The notes below the pieces were generated by a model. That model searched no databases, was not told the DNA's origin, and saw only the letters and a list, made by a program, of their open reading frames with translations. Position numbers and translations under genes: made by a program. A DNA stretch of 64,000 nucleotides from Hyphomonadaceae bacterium (lineage in GTDB: Bacteria; Pseudomonadota; Alphaproteobacteria; Caulobacterales; Aquidulcibacteraceae), in contig JALHQO010000009.1 of NCBI GenBank assembly GCA_022841905.1, positions 100,534 through 164,533 of the forward strand, given 5' to 3'. Positions 25,842-33,949 of the stretch are shown piece by piece (position 1 is the stretch's first letter; each line of letters begins with the position of its first letter).

Positions 25842-26576
25842 ATGCGCCATAGCTTGGTCGTCGGAGGGGCCGGCGGAATTGGCGCCGCCGTATGCGAGGC
25901 GCTGGCCGGCGAAGGCTATCGGGTCTCGATCGCCGATCGCAACGCGGAGGCCGCCGAAACGCTGGCGACAGCGCTTACGGCGAAGGGTCATGCAGCGCAT
26001 GGCGAAGGGTGCGACGCAACATCGACTACAGAAGTGGAGGCGCTCAGGGCGCGCATCGAAGACGCGCGAGGGCCGGTTGACATTCTGGTTACGATGGCCG
26101 GCGTCATCCGCAACGACCTCTTGGTCAAGGTGAAGGACGAGGACTTCGATCTCGTCATGGCTACCCACGTGAAAAGCACGTTGAACGCGATGCGCACTTT
26201 CCTCCCGGGCATGCGAACGCGCGCCTACGGACGCGTTGTGACAATGAGTTCGCTTGCCGGGCGCGGCTCAATTGCCGGCGCAAGCTATGCTGCCGCCAAG
26301 TCCGGCATTGAGGGCCTGACGCGGACGGCTGCGATCGAGATGGCCCGGTACGGCGTAACCGTGAACTGCGTAGCGCCGGCCCTGATCGACGCCGGCATGT
26401 TTCGGACCGTGCCGAAGGAGTATCAAGAGAAAGGGGTGCAAGCCATTCCGATGCGCCGCCCTGGCGAGCCGCGTGAAGTCGCCGCTTGCGTGCGCTTTCT
26501 CGCTTCCGAAGACGCGAGCTACATCACGGGCCAAGTTATCACCGTGTGCGGCGGCATGAGCCTCGGGCCGCTTTAA
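25842..26576 (+). CDS. Short-chain dehydrogenase/reductase
   Basis: This 244-residue SDR begins MRHSLVVGGAGGIGAAV (the glycine loop with a GG in place of TG), has ILVTMAGVIRND in place of NNAG, and a full active site in MSSLAGRGSIAGASYAAAKSG (S and YxxxK). It ends ASYITGQVITVCGGMSL. ATG 25842 follows GAGGAG. It is a single gene divergent from the crotonase operon. Its stop is 4 bp from the convergent CMD-like gene. Confidence 0.9.
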   Translation: MRHSLVVGGAGGIGAAVCEALAGEGYRVSIADRNAEAAETLATALTAKGHAAHGEGCDATSTTEVEALRARIEDARGPVDILVTMAGVIRNDLLVKVKDEDFDLVMATHVKSTLNAMRTFLPGMRTRAYGRVVTMSSLAGRGSIAGASYAAAKSGIEGLTRTAAIEMARYGVTVNCVAPALIDAGMFRTVPKEYQEKGVQAIPMRRPGEPREVAACVRFLASEDASYITGQVITVCGGMSLGPL

Positions 26577-26580
26577 GGGC

Positions 26581-27279
26581 TCAGCTCGTCTGCTCTTCGT
26601 ATTCCAGCTTCGGCACGCGCGCCTTTGGGTCTGGCAATGGCTCACCATCAGCGATGAATGTGCGCAGCCGTGCGGCGAGCGCTTCGTTGGAATCGGAGTG
26701 ATTTGCCAGGAATGCCTGGATGAGCCGGATCGTCGTAATCAAGTGTGCGATCCAAGCGGAAAACTCTACTGCGCCGCGCGTCCCGTACTTTTGTTGCACG
26801 TAAGCCCAGTCTGAAGCTTCGAGCGCGCCATCCGCTAGGCGGCGGATATATTGCGCGAGCAGGCGTTCATCCTCGGTGAGATCGCTCTCGCGATGTTCGA
26901 GCACGGCATAAACCGCCTCGGGTCGCACCCCGACGGCGAGGCCGTCGAGAATGTGACCCCACATGTTGAAGCCAAGATGCTCGCCAAGAACAATGTCAGT
27001 CCATTCACGATCAGCGTGAGAGTAGCTGCCGGCGACCTCGCCGCGGGTGCGATAGTACACGCCCAGTTCACTGAGATGATCGGCGATCAGCGGCGCGTTG
27101 AGCAAAACGCCGAAGTATGGCCCCGCCTCCTGCCCTTTCGGCCGCACATCATAGCCGGGCGTACCTTTGGAATAGCCGTAAAACGTTTGGCGTCCGACAA
27201 CGCGATCATACGCTTTGAGCTCATCGAGACGAACCGTACTGCGGTCCGGTTGGATCAGCAGGTCTTTTGGCACTGGCAT
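26581..27279 (-). CDS. AhpD/carboxymuconolactone-decarboxylase-like protein
   Basis: A 232-residue mostly helical protein, paralogous to the one at 6750-7451. Shared blocks are SYSHADREWTDIVLG, LTEDERLLAQYIRR and YGTRGAVEFSAWI. No CxxC is present. ATG 27279 follows AGGAG. It is the last gene of the SDR-KstD-like unit (16-bp gap). Its repeated association with SDR/redox genes suggests a role in ring modification, but no function is established. Confidence 0.7.
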   Translation of the reverse strand: MPVPKDLLIQPDRSTVRLDELKAYDRVVGRQTFYGYSKGTPGYDVRPKGQEAGPYFGVLLNAPLIADHLSELGVYYRTRGEVAGSYSHADREWTDIVLGEHLGFNMWGHILDGLAVGVRPEAVYAVLEHRESDLTEDERLLAQYIRRLADGALEASDWAYVQQKYGTRGAVEFSAWIAHLITTIRLIQAFLANHSDSNEALAARLRTFIADGEPLPDPKARVPKLEYEEQTS

Positions 27280-27295
27280 GGCGCTCTCCTCGTGC

Positions 27296-29002
27296 TTAGG
27301 CGCTCACAGCCGCCAGCTCTTGCGTCATAGTCGTATTGCGGCCGGCCATGACATGCGCCGCGATCCAGCCGAAGGTCATGGCCGGGCCGATCGTGGCGCC
27401 AGGCCCTGCGTAACTATGGCCCATCACGGAGGCGCTGCTGTTGCCGGCTGCGTATAGGCCCGGGATCGTGCGACCTTGCTTATCGAGCACTTGCGCATTT
27501 TCGTTGGTGACAAGTCCGCCCTTGGTGCCGAGATCGCCAAGCACCATGCGAAACGCGTAATATGGCGGCTTATTCACTTCGCGGAGATTGGGATTATTCT
27601 GGCGGTGGTCGCCATAGAAATTGTCATAAGCGCTTTCACCGCGATGGAAGTCGTCGTCGCGGCCAGCCGCAGCGAACCTGTTGAAGCGAGCGGCGGTTTC
27701 CACGAGCGCGGCGCTCGGCACGCCGATCTTCTTCGCCAGCTCTTCCATTGTATCGGCGACGACGACAGTGCCGTGGTCCAACCAAGCCTGCGGCATCGGC
27801 ATGCCGGGCACGTGGCTAGCGATCAAGTTGTGCGTCCAGGCCTCATGATCGGTGATCATGTAGAACTTGTTGTGATCGACGCCGCGCGCCTGGCCGGCGA
27901 GCACGGCGTGACCGAAGTCAGTGTAAGGGCCGGACTCGTTGACGAAGCGCTTGCCCTCGACATTGACGATGAACTGATTGGGCGCCTGGCGTTCCATCAC
28001 GGTAGGGCGTGCACTACCAGGCGTGTCGATCGCCGGCATCCACCACGCGTCGTCCATCAGATCGATCGCTGCGCCGATGTCGGCGCCGGCCATAATGCCG
28101 TCGCCCGTGTTGCCGGGCGAGCCGTGGCTATGCCCGACACCGCCTAACAGTGGCTGAAACTTGGCGCGCAGCTCCGGGCTGAATTCGAAACCGCCCGCGG
28201 CAATCATGACGCCCCGGCGCGCGCAGATGCGGATCGGCTTGCCGTCCTTCTCCGCATTAACACCGATAACGGCGCCCTGTTCGACGATCAGCGATTTCAT
28301 CGGCGTCTTCAGCCAAAGGGGAACGCCAGCGTCGCGCACGGCAAGGCGCAGGCGCGCAACCAGAGAACGGCCCGACGTGATCATCTCCGCGCCTGTGAGA
28401 TGAGCGTGCACTTTGCGCCAGCCCATCTTCATCATCATTTTGTAGCGGCGAAGCGAAGCGCCCCATCGCACGCGAATAAGATCGCTGACTTCAGCGCTTG
28501 TCATCCAAACGCCCTTCGGGGCGCCGACCATGAGCGCGCTGCCGCGCAGGTCCCGCGCTTCCTGCTTCAACGTTCTAAGGTCCATTGGTTTTGGCCATAG
28601 GCCACGGCCCAACGGATTGCCGCCCTTACTCGGATGATAGTCCGAGTACCCCTTGCCCCAATAATAACCGCCCCGGAAGTGCGGTGTCGTCTCTAGCGCC
28701 GCGGATATCTTCGGCACTTCTTCGACGAAGCGTTGATGGCGCGCTTGATCGACCTCAGGCGCGATGTTGCGGAGGTACTGGAGCACATTCTTCGGATCGT
28801 CGCGCTGGCCCTGGCGTAGCAGCTCAGGCGCATTCGGCATCCACGCGCCGCCGCCAGACATCGCGCTGTTGCCGCCGTAATACTCAGTCTTTTCGATCAC
28901 GAGCGCATCGAGTCCGCACTTTGCGGCCGTCCAAGCCGTCGTGAGCCCCGCTGATCCTGAGCCGACGACAACGACGTCTGTCTCATAATCCCAGGTCGAC
29001 AT
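27296..29002 (-). CDS. 3-ketosteroid delta1-dehydrogenase-like FAD protein
   Basis: A 568-residue flavoprotein of the fumarate reductase/KstD superfamily. FAD binding is in VVVVGSGSAGLTTAWTA (residues 10-27) and EKTEYYGGNSAMSGGG. The C-terminal GHSYAGPGATIGPAM places Y531 and G535 where KstD enzymes have the catalytic Tyr487 and Gly491; the GYSDYHPSKGG segment recalls the Tyr119 region. It should desaturate a 3-keto ring next to the carbonyl. ATG 29002 follows GGAGAAG. It is preceded by an SDR (36 bp). The exact substrate, steroid or other ketone, is inferred. Confidence 0.85.
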   Translation of the reverse strand: MSTWDYETDVVVVGSGSAGLTTAWTAAKCGLDALVIEKTEYYGGNSAMSGGGAWMPNAPELLRQGQRDDPKNVLQYLRNIAPEVDQARHQRFVEEVPKISAALETTPHFRGGYYWGKGYSDYHPSKGGNPLGRGLWPKPMDLRTLKQEARDLRGSALMVGAPKGVWMTSAEVSDLIRVRWGASLRRYKMMMKMGWRKVHAHLTGAEMITSGRSLVARLRLAVRDAGVPLWLKTPMKSLIVEQGAVIGVNAEKDGKPIRICARRGVMIAAGGFEFSPELRAKFQPLLGGVGHSHGSPGNTGDGIMAGADIGAAIDLMDDAWWMPAIDTPGSARPTVMERQAPNQFIVNVEGKRFVNESGPYTDFGHAVLAGQARGVDHNKFYMITDHEAWTHNLIASHVPGMPMPQAWLDHGTVVVADTMEELAKKIGVPSAALVETAARFNRFAAAGRDDDFHRGESAYDNFYGDHRQNNPNLREVNKPPYYAFRMVLGDLGTKGGLVTNENAQVLDKQGRTIPGLYAAGNSSASVMGHSYAGPGATIGPAMTFGWIAAHVMAGRNTTMTQELAAVSA

Positions 29003-29038
29003 CGCTTCTCCACGTTCGTTCTTACGGCACGCCGCGCT

Positions 29039-29836
29039 TCAATTCTTTCGCGGGTGACCGGACTTGACCATGAGCTGAGTTTGCACCCCGCCGTCGACGT
29101 TTATATCCGCGCCGGTGATGAAGCGCGCTTCGGGGCTGGCAAGAAAGACTATCGCCGCAGCCTGATCGTCAGGCCGCGAAAAGAATCCAAGCGGATTGCG
29201 ATCCGGTGCGCCGCCCGGCTCCATTAAAGCCGGATCGAACGAGGCAGGATCGGCGCCGGAGATTCCGGTCAACGTCGAGCCCGGCGACACCGTATTCACG
29301 CGGATGCCATCGGGCCCCCAATCGGCCGCCATTTGGCGCGCCAACATCAGAAGTGCGGCCTTGCTCGGTGAATAGACGCCCAGTGTCGGGATAGGATGAT
29401 GCGCCGCAACAGACGCCGTCGCCACAATGCACCCACGCGACACCTTGAGATGCGGATGAGCCGCCTTGGCCAGGAGCCAAGTCGCACGCGTATTGAGTTG
29501 AAATGTGCGCTCGTATTGCTCGAGCGTAAGATCAAGCAGCGTCGCCTGGGCAATGGCGCCGGCGTTGCTGATCAGCACGTCGAGCCCGCCAAACTCCTGG
29601 ACCGATCGAGCCACGACCTTCGCGGGCGCAGCGGGATCGGTCATATCAGAGACAATCGCTATGACCTCGGCGCCTTCTTTGCGCAGCCCACCCGCAGCTT
29701 CTTCGAGCTTTTCTGGAGCGATGTCGACAAGCGTTAGTTGAGCGCCGCGTCCGGTGCGCGCATTCGAGTCCGCGTTGAGCCTGTGCGCGACCGCGAGGCC
29801 GATGCCACTTGCGGAACCGGTAACGAGCGCACGCAT
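29039..29836 (-). CDS. Short-chain dehydrogenase/reductase
   Basis: A 265-residue SDR with RALVTGSASGIGLAV at the start, LISNAGAIAQATL, the serine in VATASVAAH and Y-S-P-S-K in GVYSPSKAALLML. It could supply the 3-keto substrate for the KstD-like enzyme by oxidising a hydroxyl. ATG 29836 is chosen, with GGAGG 13 bases upstream, a long spacing, so a slightly longer N-terminus is possible. The strong terminator hairpin of the TonB receptor lies 46-80 bp upstream, so this gene either has its own promoter or depends on read-through. Confidence 0.88.
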   Translation of the reverse strand: MRALVTGSASGIGLAVAHRLNADSNARTGRGAQLTLVDIAPEKLEEAAGGLRKEGAEVIAIVSDMTDPAAPAKVVARSVQEFGGLDVLISNAGAIAQATLLDLTLEQYERTFQLNTRATWLLAKAAHPHLKVSRGCIVATASVAAHHPIPTLGVYSPSKAALLMLARQMAADWGPDGIRVNTVSPGSTLTGISGADPASFDPALMEPGGAPDRNPLGFFSRPDDQAAAIVFLASPEARFITGADINVDGGVQTQLMVKSGHPRKN

Positions 29837-29881
29837 TTGACTGAGGACACCTCCGCTGACAGCACAGTGCAGCACGTCAGC

Positions 29882-29916
29882 AAAAAAGCACGCCGGGCGT
29901 TTTGGCGCCCGGCGTG
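29882..29916 (-). terminator. Rho-independent terminator of the TonB receptor gene
   Basis: On the minus strand a perfect 11-bp stem (positions 29889-29899 paired with 29906-29916, arms CACGCCGGGCG and CGCCCGGCGTG) with a 6-nt loop is followed by six T residues. It lies 15 bp after the receptor stop. Confidence 0.9.
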
Positions 29917-29930
29917 AATACTACGGGAGA

Positions 29931-32081
29931 TTAGTTGAAGTTTGCTGTGAACGATACGCCGTAGGTGCGCGGCTCATCATAAATTGCAAGATCGAATCGT
30001 GCCGCCGCGAGATAAAGCAGCTTCTCCTCATCAAGGAGATTGCGGCCCCATAGCGCGAAGCGATAGCGATCGTCCGGAGTTGTCCACGAAAGCTCACCAT
30101 TGACCATCGTGTAGGACGGTTGCTCAAGACGGTTATCCGGCGCCGGGAAGTAGCCGCTATTATAAGCCACATTACCAGTCGCGGCGAACGAGCCCACACT
30201 TGTAGGGATCGTGTAGGTGCCACCAAGATTGGCCGTGAACTCGGGTGTCCGCGTCGTAGTGTTACCCGACACGTCACCGAACACCACAGGCGCGTTTGTG
30301 CCGTCAGAAATCGGCGCATTCGCAAAGTCAGTGTACTCACCTTGAGTCCAGGCCGCACCAGCGCTGACGCTGAAGTTGTCTGTAAGGTCCGCCGCCCATT
30401 CAAGTTCGAGACCATAGATTTCGGCGGAACCTGCGTTTTGGTAGGCTAGGATGCTCGGCGCCAACTGAATATTGACCTGGATATCAGTGTACTCGCTGAA
30501 GAACGCAGCCGCCGAGAAGCGCCAATTGCTATGGCTCGCCTTGTAGCCGATCTCATAGGAATCCACGTATTCTGGATCGACTGGCTGGTTCGCCAAGCCA
30601 GATGGTGACGGATTGACGCTGGGATTGTAGGTGCCCGACTTAAAACCCTGGCTGTAGGACGCATAGATGTTTGAGCGGTCGTCAAGCTCATAACGAACCA
30701 CCGCGCGCGGCGTGAGCTCTTCCCAGCTGTCCGATCTATTGCCCGTCGCCAGCGAGGCAAGGTTTAGGAATTCAAACTCCTTCTCTTCGTGAGAGTAGCG
30801 AAGGCCCAAGGTGAGATGCAGGTCCGGAGTGAGGTCGTATGTACCTTCCGCGTAAGCGGCCCACGAATCAGTCGTGATCTCGGCGGCGTAACCAGCGCCT
30901 GGGATGGTCTGGCCGGCCGGACCGAAATAGAACGGCTGCGAGCGCCGTGCGAGATCGTGAAAGAAGTAAAGGCCGGTGACAAAGCTGAACTGCCCCATCT
31001 GCTCGGAAGCAAAGTTGATTTCCTGGCTCAAAGTGTCGGCGCGGTCGTGGCCTTCGATGTACCCGAACGTACTCGGCGCGAAGTCGGCGTCGTAGTTCAA
31101 AATGCCATCATAGCTCGTCCAGCCGGTAATCGCCGAGATAGAACCCGCACCGGTGTCGTAATCGACTTGCAGCGTCAGACCTTCATTATGCGTATCCCAG
31201 ATCCCCGGGATGTCCGTGTTCATCTCATACGGGCCGGGTAGATCGAATCCCGGGTTACTTACATACGCCGGAGACGGACGAAGATACGGTGCAAAGGCCT
31301 CGTACCGGTCGTCGCGGTGGTCAGCGTAAAGAGCTGAGAGCGTGATCGACAGATCGTTGTTCGGCTCCCAGCGCAGACGCGGGTTTATCGCGAGGATGCT
31401 CGGGCCGTGCACTTCGTTACCAGGATAGAGATTTTCAATGTAGCTGTCAGCTTCGCGGAACATGATCGCGATATTGCCCGACAGCGTGTCGGTGATCGGC
31501 GTATTGCCAAAAACACGCGCGGTGAAGTCGTTGAAACGGCCGTAGCTGAGTGTCGTACGGAGCGCGGGATCATAGTCCGGCATTTGGGTGGTCACACGGA
31601 TGGCCCCGCCAGTTGCGTTGCGGCCGAACAGCGTGCCCTGAGGCCCCCTCAAGACTTCGATTTGATCGATATTATCGAACTCGAAGAGCAGCGCCGAAGC
31701 TGCCGACTGATAGACCCCGTCGACATAGACCGCGACGGGGTTGTCGGCGCCAGGACCGGTCAGCGTGCTGCCGACACCGCGGATCGTTGGCGAGGCGTGG
31801 CTCGCCGTTACGTAAAACACCAAGCCCGGCGCCAAGCGATCAAGATCGCTCATGCGGATGACGCCAGCGTCCGCCAACGCTTCACCATCGACGGCCGTGA
31901 TCGAGATCGGAACGTCAACCAGTCGTTCAGCGCGACGCTGAGCGGTGACGATGATTTCGTCCTCTGTAGCCTCCGCTGTAGGCGCTGGCGTGAGGCCTGC
32001 GGTTTGGGCGGATGCAGGCAGCGCTATCCCCGCCAGAATTGTCCCGGCACAAAGCGCCTGTACCCAGTCTCGTTTACTCAT
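29931..32081 (-). CDS. TonB-dependent outer-membrane receptor
   Basis: The 716-residue protein has a signal peptide (MSKRDWVQALCAGTILAGIA, cleavage after PASAQ), a TonB-box-like DEIIVTAQRRAERLVDVP, and the plug motifs PTIRGVGSTL and IEVLRGPQGTLFGRNATGG. The barrel ends in an aromatic-rich strand, GVSFTANFN. It should import a ligand too large or scarce for porins, with energy from TonB. ATG 32081 follows GGGGAGGG. It is followed by a strong terminator and then by the SDR-KstD unit. The palindrome at 32152 lies between it and the divergent luciferase-like gene. Confidence 0.93.
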   Translation of the reverse strand: MSKRDWVQALCAGTILAGIALPASAQTAGLTPAPTAEATEDEIIVTAQRRAERLVDVPISITAVDGEALADAGVIRMSDLDRLAPGLVFYVTASHASPTIRGVGSTLTGPGADNPVAVYVDGVYQSAASALLFEFDNIDQIEVLRGPQGTLFGRNATGGAIRVTTQMPDYDPALRTTLSYGRFNDFTARVFGNTPITDTLSGNIAIMFREADSYIENLYPGNEVHGPSILAINPRLRWEPNNDLSITLSALYADHRDDRYEAFAPYLRPSPAYVSNPGFDLPGPYEMNTDIPGIWDTHNEGLTLQVDYDTGAGSISAITGWTSYDGILNYDADFAPSTFGYIEGHDRADTLSQEINFASEQMGQFSFVTGLYFFHDLARRSQPFYFGPAGQTIPGAGYAAEITTDSWAAYAEGTYDLTPDLHLTLGLRYSHEEKEFEFLNLASLATGNRSDSWEELTPRAVVRYELDDRSNIYASYSQGFKSGTYNPSVNPSPSGLANQPVDPEYVDSYEIGYKASHSNWRFSAAAFFSEYTDIQVNIQLAPSILAYQNAGSAEIYGLELEWAADLTDNFSVSAGAAWTQGEYTDFANAPISDGTNAPVVFGDVSGNTTTRTPEFTANLGGTYTIPTSVGSFAATGNVAYNSGYFPAPDNRLEQPSYTMVNGELSWTTPDDRYRFALWGRNLLDEEKLLYLAAARFDLAIYDEPRTYGVSFTANFN

Positions 32082-32151
32082 GTGACCCTCCCCTTGAAGC
32101 GCAGGCGCCAGTTTTTCTGGGCTCTTGTGACAACTCTCAGACAGTATTAAA

Positions 32152-32161
32152 CGAACGGTTG
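32152..32161. promoter_or_regulatory. Operator-like site CGAACGGTTG
   Basis: The CNANCGNTNG core lies in the 200-bp gap between the divergent TonB receptor (start 32081) and luciferase-like gene (start 32282). GGTCAAT, an arm of the longer 22-bp sites near the other receptors, follows close by. Confidence 0.5.
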
Positions 32162-32281
32162 GTGGTCAATACCACTCTGCCGTCTGTCCAAGGTATGGAC
32201 ATTGTCCGCCAGTTTGGTCCCCGCGCCACACCCAGACCCGAACTGCGCACACACGCTCAAGCCATGGAAAGTGAGTCACCC

Positions 32282-33334
32282 ATGACAAAACGGATTCGCT
32301 TCGGTTTTTTTGGTGGGCCGCACAATGACTACGAGTTCTGCAAGATGGCGGAGGGCCTCGGCGTCGATGCGCTCGCTTGGGGCGAGTCGCCAGTGCAATT
32401 CCCCGACCCATATCTCTGTATGTTGCAAGCGGCGCAACACACGAGGACGGCTCTACTCGGCACGGTTGTGACCTGCCCTGGCCTCCGCCACCCCGCGGTG
32501 CATGCCAACACGCTGCAAGAACTGCAACGTCTCTCTGGCGGCCGTATCTTTTGCGGCATCGGCACCGGCGATCTTGCGCTGATCGAGATGGGCGAAAAGC
32601 CATATAGAATGGTCGATTTCGTTACCTACGCCACAGCCGTGAGAGATTTGACTGCAGGCCGCGAGATTGAGTGGAATGGCCGACCGCTGCGTATGCGCAC
32701 CGAACCTGTAAAGCCGGTTCCACTTTGGTTCGGCGCGGACGGCCCGCGTGGCATCGCTGAAGCAGGACGCGTCGCCGACGGCGTCGTCGTGGCGCAAGCG
32801 GGTAGCGCTGACGTCATCTCCACGGTCATCGAACGCGCAGCTTCGGCGGCGACAGATGCGGGACGCTCAATCGATGATCTCGATATCTGGTTCATGCTGC
32901 GTGTGGTGCCGACCGAACGCGTAGATGGCGCCATCTACTTGGATGGTTTCGACGAGTACGCGACCCGTGCGCTGCGCTTCATGTGGCGCACCGCCGGCTC
33001 GCCCACCCGTGATGACGACCTGGCGGGGATCCTGCTGAACCAGCGCGGCTACCGTATCGATCCAGACGTCGCCAACCGCGTCTGCGATTTTAATGCACGG
33101 TGGGATGAGAGCCGTGCATTTGGCTCAAAGCACCACGTTGAGCTTATGAATGAGCTAAAGTTGCGTGATTTCGCAGGCCGTTACTTCTTCATCAGCGGCC
33201 CCCCCGCGCATATCGCCGAGCGCACTCAGGCACTGATCGACGCCGGCGCACGTAACTTCTTCACCCCCTTCATGGCCGGGGATCGATACCAGCTGGCCCG
33301 CGAAACTGCGCAGATTCTCAATGGGTTACGCTAA
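32282..33334 (+). CDS. LLM-class (luciferase-like) F420/flavin-dependent oxidoreductase
   Basis: A 350-residue TIM-barrel protein of the luciferase superfamily. It starts TKRIRFGFFGGPHNDYEFCKMAEGLGVDALAWGES, then LLGTVVTCPGLRHPAVHANTLQELQRLSGGR and CGIGTGDLALIEMG, and later VPLWFGADGPRGIAEAGRVADG. F420 or FMN use cannot be separated by eye, but F420 is made by fbiC in the window. ATG 32282 is preferred; an in-frame ATG at 32264 has a poorer ribosome site. It is a monocistronic gene divergent from the TonB receptor. A bidirectional terminator follows. Confidence 0.85.
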   Translation: MTKRIRFGFFGGPHNDYEFCKMAEGLGVDALAWGESPVQFPDPYLCMLQAAQHTRTALLGTVVTCPGLRHPAVHANTLQELQRLSGGRIFCGIGTGDLALIEMGEKPYRMVDFVTYATAVRDLTAGREIEWNGRPLRMRTEPVKPVPLWFGADGPRGIAEAGRVADGVVVAQAGSADVISTVIERAASAATDAGRSIDDLDIWFMLRVVPTERVDGAIYLDGFDEYATRALRFMWRTAGSPTRDDDLAGILLNQRGYRIDPDVANRVCDFNARWDESRAFGSKHHVELMNELKLRDFAGRYFFISGPPAHIAERTQALIDAGARNFFTPFMAGDRYQLARETAQILNGLR

Positions 33335-33362
33335 GGCACGCTGCCACGACGCCGTATTCAAA

Positions 33363-33372
33363 CTATCGTTTG
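33363..33372. promoter_or_regulatory. Possible operator-like site CTATCGTTTG (weak)
   Basis: A match to the CNANCGNTNG core lies between convergent genes, 29 bp after the stop of the luciferase-like gene. Because no promoter is expected here it may be a chance match. Confidence 0.2.
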
Positions 33373-33389
33373 TTCACACCTCGGATGAG

Positions 33390-33428
33390 TGTCAGGGCGC
33401 GCCGCACCAGATGTCGGCGCGCCTGACA
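33390..33428. terminator. Bidirectional hairpin between convergent genes
   Basis: A near-perfect inverted repeat with arms TGTCAGGGCGCGCCG (33390-33404) and CGGCGCGCCTGACA (33415-33428), one base bulged, lies between the convergent stops at 33334 and 33429. No long T-run follows on either strand. Confidence 0.6.
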
Positions 33429-33770
33429 TTAAATAGCGCCGAGAGGCGGCATCACATGGGCGTTCCAGCCGGCATACGTCTCGCGCAGCGTGTCGTTGAT
33501 ATCGCCATAGACCTCAAGCGGCGCGGTAATTTCAGCGACATCGCCCATCCGCTCCAACAGCGATCCGACATTGCTGAGATGGCCTAGTGCAGCCTCTGAA
33601 TCCTGATACAGCTCAAGGAAAATGTATTCGCCGCCGCCGGCCGGATAGACGCCGAACGCGAGCGTGCCCTTGTCGGTCGTGCGGATCTTTTCAACCAGCT
33701 CCGCAGCCCACGCCTCGAAGCTCGCCACGTCCTTGGCGCGCGCGCGCCCCTTCACCCAAACCTTGGACAT
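33429..33770 (-). CDS. ABM-type antibiotic biosynthesis monooxygenase family protein
   Basis: A 113-residue ferredoxin-like protein: VWVKGRARAKDVASFEAWAAELVEKIR, then TLAFGVYPAGGGEYIFLELYQDSEAALGHL. This is the dimeric alpha+beta barrel of the ABM/YgiN group, whose members oxidise quinols or act as small monooxygenases. ATG 33770 follows AAGGGGGACG. It is divergent from the amidohydrolase operon, with the palindromes at 33838 and 33865 between. Confidence 0.75.
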   Translation of the reverse strand: MSKVWVKGRARAKDVASFEAWAAELVEKIRTTDKGTLAFGVYPAGGGEYIFLELYQDSEAALGHLSNVGSLLERMGDVAEITAPLEVYGDINDTLRETYAGWNAHVMPPLGAI

Positions 33771-33837
33771 CTCGTCCCCCTTCGCAATTTGAACTGACAT
33801 GGTTGTCAACGCAGGGCCGCGGGAGGTCAAGACATAC

Positions 33838-33851
33838 CAACCTTTCGGTTG
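33838..33851. promoter_or_regulatory. Inverted repeat CAACC-N4-GGTTG
   Basis: Perfect 5-bp arms with a TTTC spacer lie 13 bp from the CNANCGNTNG site at 33865, in the divergent promoter of the ABM gene and the amidohydrolase operon. Confidence 0.4.
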
Positions 33852-33864
33852 ATAACGATTGCAA

Positions 33865-33874
33865 CGACCGTTTG
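33865..33874. promoter_or_regulatory. Operator-like site CGACCGTTTG
   Basis: The core lies 76 bp upstream of the amidohydrolase operon. The 12-base word AACGACCGTTTG is identical to the site at 47792. Confidence 0.55.
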
Positions 33875-33949
33875 GCTGTTTTAGGGTCGTGATGGCCTTT
33901 GGACTCCGTCACGGCGGACCGTCAAAATGTAAACTCGGGAGGTTGCGTC

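Noticed and set aside
33363..33372. Functional operator between convergent genes
   Set aside because: It matches the core but lies where no promoter is expected. It is listed only as a weak site.
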